A DNA stretch of 64,000 nucleotides, taken from positions 3,653-67,652 of the forward strand of contig CAYFQE010000006.1 in NCBI GenBank assembly GCA_964345235.1. The letters run 5' to 3'. Shown one piece after another: positions 60,679-64,000 of this stretch. Each line of letters starts with the position of its first letter. Position 1 is the first letter of the stretch. This DNA is from Scatomorpha sp964345235. GTDB taxonomy: Bacteria > Bacillota > Clostridia > Oscillospirales > Oscillospiraceae. The notes under the pieces were generated by a model, which saw only the letters and a list, made by a program, of their open reading frames with translations, did no database searches and was not told where the DNA came from. Position numbers and translations under genes: made by a program.

Positions 60679-61389
60679 TTAAACCTTCACTTGTTTTAAG
60701 CGCGCAGCTGATTTTAAAATGAGCGCTTCTGCATAAACAGATATTGTGTCAACAGTAGGATAATTTATTTTGTATCGATTGAAAGCAATAGGGAGCTCTG
60801 TGCAACCCAATAGAAAATGGCTTGCGCCGCTTTTCATGGCTCTATCGCAAAAATCGATAAATGGTCTCACATCGTAGTCGGAGCGATTTGCTTTAACTCC
60901 CGAATAGATTAAATCCATAAGCAATATCATATCATCTTTATCGGGCAGAATAACTGATATTTTTTCGGATTTAAGCGCCTGCTCAAAAATGCCGCTTTGT
61001 GCAAGTCCTTCTGTCTGTAAGAGGACAACAGAGCTTATATCTGTCCTTTTTAAATACGCAACGCTTGCGTCAATCATACTGACTATCGGGATTTCAAGCT
61101 CTTCTTGCAGAGCATTTAAATAAAAGTGTGAACTGAAGCATGGCAGAGCCAGAAGCTCGGCGCCCATACCTTTTAGCCTTTTTCCCGATTCAATCAGCAT
61201 TGGCAGGGGAGAGGGACCGCGCCCTAAAATGCCGGCAGTTCTGTCGGGAATATTGTTGTTGGAGTCTATTATTATATGCAGGTGCTCGTTATCGCGCTCG
61301 GCAAGGGTTTTGCATAAAATCTTATTGTAGAGTTCGGCTGAGGCAAAAGGACCCATTCCGCCGATTATTCCAAGTCTTAGCAAACTCAC
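60679..61389 (-). CDS. Aspartate/glutamate racemase family protein
   Basis: Cofactor-independent racemase of the Asp/Glu family (236 aa). The N-terminal GIIGGMGPFASAELYNKIL is the family start. The two catalytic cysteines appear as Cys84 in LPCFSSHF (usually PCNTAH) and Cys196 in LLGCTELPIAF. The changed residues around Cys84 suggest a modified substrate pocket. It is the first gene of the Dlt-like operon and could supply a D-amino acid for the adenylation enzyme. The start is GTG 61389 or, with better spacing to GAGG, TTG 61383. Confidence 0.88.
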   Translation of the reverse strand: MSLLRLGIIGGMGPFASAELYNKILCKTLAERDNEHLHIIIDSNNNIPDRTAGILGRGPSPLPMLIESGKRLKGMGAELLALPCFSSHFYLNALQEELEIPIVSMIDASVAYLKRTDISSVVLLQTEGLAQSGIFEQALKSEKISVILPDKDDMILLMDLIYSGVKANRSDYDVRPFIDFCDRAMKSGASHFLLGCTELPIAFNRYKINYPTVDTISVYAEALILKSAARLKQVKV

Positions 61390-61418
61390 ACCTCACATTG
61401 CCTTGCAGATATGGAAAC

Positions 61419-61447
61419 ATAATACACTCTTTTAAAGCTTTTTTCAA
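61419..61447 (-). promoter_or_regulatory. Promoter of the racemase/Dlt-like operon
   Basis: On the minus strand TTGAAA (61447-61442), a 17-bp spacer and TATTAT (61424-61419) lie about 30 nt upstream of the racemase start. No other good promoter was seen inside the operon. Confidence 0.65.
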
Positions 61448-61604
61448 TAAAAACTGCCTACATAAGACAAGCTAAAAATATATATGAGCAATATTGTAGC
61501 TGTGTCGAGCAAACACGGATATTGCAATTTAATTCGCAAGGAAGAGTATAAGACCTGAGTTTAAATTTATTTTAAAATAATAATGACAATTTTTTGCTTA
61601 AGAC

Positions 61605-61633
61605 TTTAATAGGGTAAATAATTAGAGTATAAT
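61605..61633 (+). promoter_or_regulatory. Promoter of the aminotransferase gene
   Basis: TATAAT (61628-61633) is clear; the -35 at 17 bp is the weak TTTAAT (61605-61610). The 270-bp region between the two divergent genes otherwise holds AT-rich sequence without a gene. Confidence 0.5.
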
Positions 61634-61658
61634 TACAGAAAAGCCGGGAGGTTATGAA

Positions 61659-62852
61659 ATGAAATTATCAAAAAAGATTTTGGAGTGTCCTTCGTCTCCT
61701 ATAAGCAAGTTCGACCCGATAATAAGCGAAGCTGTAAAAAAAGGAAAGAAAATATACAGACTGAATATAGGTCAGCCCGATATTAAAACTCCTAAAGAGT
61801 TTTTTGATGCGGTGGCAAACTATAGTGTCAATACTTTGGCCTATGCTCCGTCGCCCGGCATTTCGGAATATGTCGAGTCGATTCAAAATTATTTTAGGCG
61901 TATGGGTATAGAGCTAAATGCCGATGAGATAGTTGCAACGGCAGGGGGCAGTGAAGCGCTCCTTATAGCCCTTTTTGCCATTTTAGAAGAAGGTAGCGAG
62001 GTTATCATTCCCGAGCCATTCTATCCAAACTACTTTACATATACAATCCTCAGTGGAGGCAAAATAAGGGGAATAAAAACCTACCCTGAAAGCGGATACA
62101 GATATGCCACTAGAGAGCAGATTGAACCGCTTATAAATCAAAACACAAGGGCTATAATGATTTCCAATCCCTCCAATCCGACAGGCATAGTTCTCAGTGA
62201 TAAAGAAATGGAGCTCCTTAAAGATATTGCCCGTGAGCATAAACTGTTTCTCATATCCGATGAGGTTTACAGGGAATTTGCCTACTCAGATGAGCCTTTA
62301 AAATCCATGCTGAGCTATGATGATATAGACGACAATCTGATTTTAATAGATTCGGTATCCAAAAGATTTTCCGCTTGCGGCGCAAGGGTGGGCTGCCTGA
62401 TTTCGAGAAACAAGGAGTTCATGAGCCAAGCCATGAAGATTGTCCAAACCAGGCTTTCCGTTGCAAGCGTAGATCAAGTGGGTTCCGCTGCGCTCTACCA
62501 TATGAATCCCGATTACTTCAATGAGATCAAGGCCGAGTATATGAGGCGCAGAGATCTTGCTATAAGAAAGCTGGATGAGATTCCGGGAATAGTTTTCGGG
62601 AAACCGGACGGCGCCTTTTATATTATGGCTAAGCTCCCTGTTGACAGTAGTGAAAAGCTGATGGAGTTTTTGGTAGAAGAGTTTGAAGATAAGGGTGAAA
62701 CTGTTATCTTCTCACCCGGAACCGGTTTCTACGAGGATGTGAGCCAAGGAAAAGATGAAATAAGAATTGCCTATGTCCTGAATTCGACTGATTTAGAGCG
62801 TGCGCTTGAACTTCTTAAGCTTGGCATAGAGGCATACAATAGCCGAAATTAA
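61659..62852 (+). CDS. Pyridoxal-phosphate aminotransferase, class I (AspC-like)
   Basis: Fold-type I aminotransferase (397 aa). LNIGQPDIKTPKEFFDAV, ATAGGSEALLIALFA, EPFYPNYFTY, SNPSNPTG, ISDEVYREF and the PLP Lys in DSVSKRFSACGARVG are all present, as is a C-terminal substrate Arg in DEIRIAYVL. It resembles aspartate or broad-specificity aminotransferases. Divergent from the racemase operon and separated by 270 bp, so it might supply an amino acid to it, but nothing shows this directly. ATG after CGGGAGG. Confidence 0.9.
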   Translation: MKLSKKILECPSSPISKFDPIISEAVKKGKKIYRLNIGQPDIKTPKEFFDAVANYSVNTLAYAPSPGISEYVESIQNYFRRMGIELNADEIVATAGGSEALLIALFAILEEGSEVIIPEPFYPNYFTYTILSGGKIRGIKTYPESGYRYATREQIEPLINQNTRAIMISNPSNPTGIVLSDKEMELLKDIAREHKLFLISDEVYREFAYSDEPLKSMLSYDDIDDNLILIDSVSKRFSACGARVGCLISRNKEFMSQAMKIVQTRLSVASVDQVGSAALYHMNPDYFNEIKAEYMRRRDLAIRKLDEIPGIVFGKPDGAFYIMAKLPVDSSEKLMEFLVEEFEDKGETVIFSPGTGFYEDVSQGKDEIRIAYVLNSTDLERALELLKLGIEAYNSRN

Positions 62853-62865
62853 ATGCTTTTCAATC

Positions 62866-62894
62866 TTGTTATTTTATTTCATATGTGGTATAAT
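62866..62894 (+). promoter_or_regulatory. Promoter of trxA
   Basis: TTGTTA (62866-62871), a 17-bp spacer and TATAAT (62889-62894), about 40 nt before trxA. Confidence 0.75.
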
Positions 62895-62932
62895 TTAGAC
62901 AGAATCTAAAATATACTGGAGGTAATATAAAA

Positions 62933-63238
62933 ATGGCTACAAAAGTCACAAAAGATAATTTTGAAGAATTAGTTATAGGCTCTAATAAACCCGTGTTGGC
63001 GGACTTCTGGGCAGCGTGGTGCGGCCCCTGCAGAATGCTCGGCCCCGTCATCGATGAGCTGGCTGAAGAACAGGATGAAATCTTTGTTTGCAAGATTAAT
63101 GTAGATGAAGAGCCTCAGCTTGCCGCAAGGTTCAATGTGTCCACAATCCCCACAGTCATCGCTTTTAAAGACGGCAAAGTCTATAACAAATCCGTCGGAG
63201 TCGTGCCCAAGGCAAAACTCCTCTCACTTGTAAAATAA
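62933..63238 (+). CDS. trxA: Thioredoxin
   Basis: Thioredoxin (101 aa), a small cytosolic dithiol reductant. The active site WCGPC has Cys30 and Cys33 (FWAAWCGPCRM), the cis-Pro is in STIPTVIAF, and the rest follows the standard fold. ATG after TGGAGG. It heads a short group with a DUF6132 protein and desulfoferrodoxin, all suited to redox defence. Its reductase may be the flavoprotein encoded at 38663-39475. Confidence 0.96.
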   Translation: MATKVTKDNFEELVIGSNKPVLADFWAAWCGPCRMLGPVIDELAEEQDEIFVCKINVDEEPQLAARFNVSTIPTVIAFKDGKVYNKSVGVVPKAKLLSLVK

Positions 63239-63280
63239 GCGAAAGTGATCGGTCCGGCCGAACACTGATGTTGCAGATTA

Positions 63281-63505
63281 ATGAAAGAATCAAGCAAAAT
63301 ATACAAGATTATTTTCGTGCTCAGGTTTGTGTTTCCCATAATAGGGGCTCTCCTCGGATATGTTTACTCAAAACAAATCGGTTGTAGCAGCGGGTGCGCA
63401 ATAATCGGAAATCCAACGGTTTTCACCGTATACTGTGCGGGCTTGGGATTCCTTTTGGGAAGTATAATCTTACCGACCCCCAAAAATAACGAATCAAAAA
63501 AATAA
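63281..63505 (+). CDS. DUF6132-like small membrane protein
   Basis: Small membrane protein (74 aa) with two hydrophobic segments (IIFVLRFVFPIIGALLGYVY and FTVYCAGLGFLLGSIIL) around a cysteine-containing loop (KQIGCSSGCAIIGNP). The layout matches the DUF6132 family, which has this Cys-rich turn and is often beside thioredoxin or rhodanese genes. Function unknown; a redox or sulfur role is possible from context. The ATG lacks a strong ribosome site. Confidence 0.7.
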   Translation: MKESSKIYKIIFVLRFVFPIIGALLGYVYSKQIGCSSGCAIIGNPTVFTVYCAGLGFLLGSIILPTPKNNESKK

Positions 63506-63522
63506 AAACAGGAAGGGAAGTT

Positions 63523-63900
63523 ATGAATATGAAATTTTATCAGTGCAAACTTTGTGGCAATATAATTGCCCACCTTAAAGACAGCGGCGTTCGCGTTGTA
63601 TGTTGCGGAGAAACGATGGGCGAGCTCATAGCCGATACAGTCGAGGCTTCAACCGAGAAGCATATCCCCGTTTTTGAGTTTAAAGACGGCGTTCTTAATG
63701 TCGAGGTCGGCAGTGTTGAGCATCCCATGGTTGACAATCACTATATCGAATGGATCGCAGTCGAGGGTACAAAGGGGAATCAGAGAAAGAGTCTGAAGCC
63801 TGGTGAGGCTCCCAAAGCAAGCTTCACTTTTGCCGAAGGCGATGAGTTTGTGAGTGTTTATGCATATTGCAATCTTCACGGTCTTTGGAAAAACAGCTAA
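63523..63900 (+). CDS. Desulfoferrodoxin (superoxide reductase)
   Basis: Two-iron superoxide reductase (125 aa) that reduces superoxide to peroxide without making oxygen, typical of anaerobes. The N-terminal desulforedoxin domain has the rubredoxin-like iron site Cys8, Cys11, Cys27 and Cys28 (CKLCGN and CCGE). The catalytic iron site is built from His residues in EKHIPVF, EHPM and HYIEWIAV, and from Cys and His in YCNLHGLW. ATG 63523 follows AGGAAGGGAAG. 17 bp after the DUF6132 gene and ahead of a terminator. Confidence 0.95.
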   Translation: MNMKFYQCKLCGNIIAHLKDSGVRVVCCGETMGELIADTVEASTEKHIPVFEFKDGVLNVEVGSVEHPMVDNHYIEWIAVEGTKGNQRKSLKPGEAPKASFTFAEGDEFVSVYAYCNLHGLWKNS

Positions 63901-63924
63901 TTTATCCGTCAACTAAATAAACAT

Positions 63925-63948
63925 CCACCCGCCTAGCGGGTGGTTTTT
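63925..63948 (+). terminator. Terminator of the desulfoferrodoxin gene
   Basis: Stem CCACCCGC (63925-63932) with GCGGGTGG (63936-63943), a 3-nt loop and five U (63944-63948). Confidence 0.92.
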
Positions 63949-64000
63949 CATATGCGGGCATAGCCCTCTGCTCCTAGCGTATGCGTCAAACGCATAATAC

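Noticed and set aside
53543..61389. Non-ribosomal peptide biosynthetic cluster
   Set aside because: There is a single stand-alone adenylation enzyme and carrier, with no condensation or thioesterase domain; MBOAT and SGNH-like genes point to surface-polymer modification.

Overview
The window looks like the chromosome of an anaerobic Gram-positive bacterium of the Clostridia. The evidence is a Val T-box leader before valS, PyrR, TmcAL, RqcP and RicT, many lipoproteins with LxAC lipoboxes, a VanW protein, a Dlt-like wall-modification operon, GGAGG-type ribosome sites and frequent TTG/GTG starts. Desulfoferrodoxin, an Fe-S uracil-DNA glycosylase and a thioredoxin-reductase-like flavoprotein without a recognisable NADPH site fit strict anaerobiosis. 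A run of exactly 100 N inside a Pro-Ser repeat shows a draft assembly. No rRNA, tRNA, CRISPR array, prophage or transposase was found.

Layout. 1-2.2 kb (minus): end of a lipoprotein gene, rpmA, rplU, ackA. 2.4-8.6 kb (plus): tmcAL, then a branched-chain amino-acid ABC operon (substrate-binding protein, livH, livM, livG, livF). 8.7-14.4 kb: MFS transporter, glycerophosphodiesterase, a hairpin-rich repeat, a HAD phosphatase and an AAA+ ATPase. 14.6-27.3 kb (plus): htpG, hemW, vanW-like, metG, PPC protein, a TIR-TM-LRR protein, galE, a nucleotidyltransferase and a glycosyltransferase. 27.4-29.4 kb (minus): GNAT, DUF2156, uracil-DNA glycosylase. 29.6-32.8 kb (plus): murC and a DUF4914 protein. 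32.9-39.5 kb (minus): T-box/valS, a large solute-binding lipoprotein, a small SH3-like secreted protein and a flavoprotein. 39.6-53.4 kb is mixed housekeeping: glnS, pyridoxal kinase, flavodoxin, rqcP, gap, a broken immunity-like gene, alaX, an ECF S component, holB, ricT, an SDR, a Pro-Ser repeat protein, uraA/pyrR and purC. 53.5-61.4 kb (minus) is one seven-gene operon with its own promoter and terminator. 61.6-64 kb (plus): aminotransferase, trxA, DUF6132 and desulfoferrodoxin.

Three things stand out. (1) The Liv substrate-binding protein is circularly permuted: the second half of the family sequence follows the lipobox directly and the first half is at the C terminus. (2) The operon at 53.5-61.4 kb encodes an amino-acid racemase, a membrane-anchored transglutaminase-like protein, an adenylation enzyme, a carrier protein, an MBOAT acyltransferase, an SGNH-like protein with Cys in place of the nucleophilic Ser, and a lipoprotein. 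It resembles a Dlt D-alanylation pathway with its own racemase and probably modifies a surface polymer. (3) A TIR-transmembrane-LRR protein has the parts of a Toll-like receptor in reverse order. Smaller points are an L27 without the usual Firmicutes N-terminal extension together with loss of prp, an amber codon before a long in-frame tail in ricT, and a TGA-interrupted immunity-like gene.
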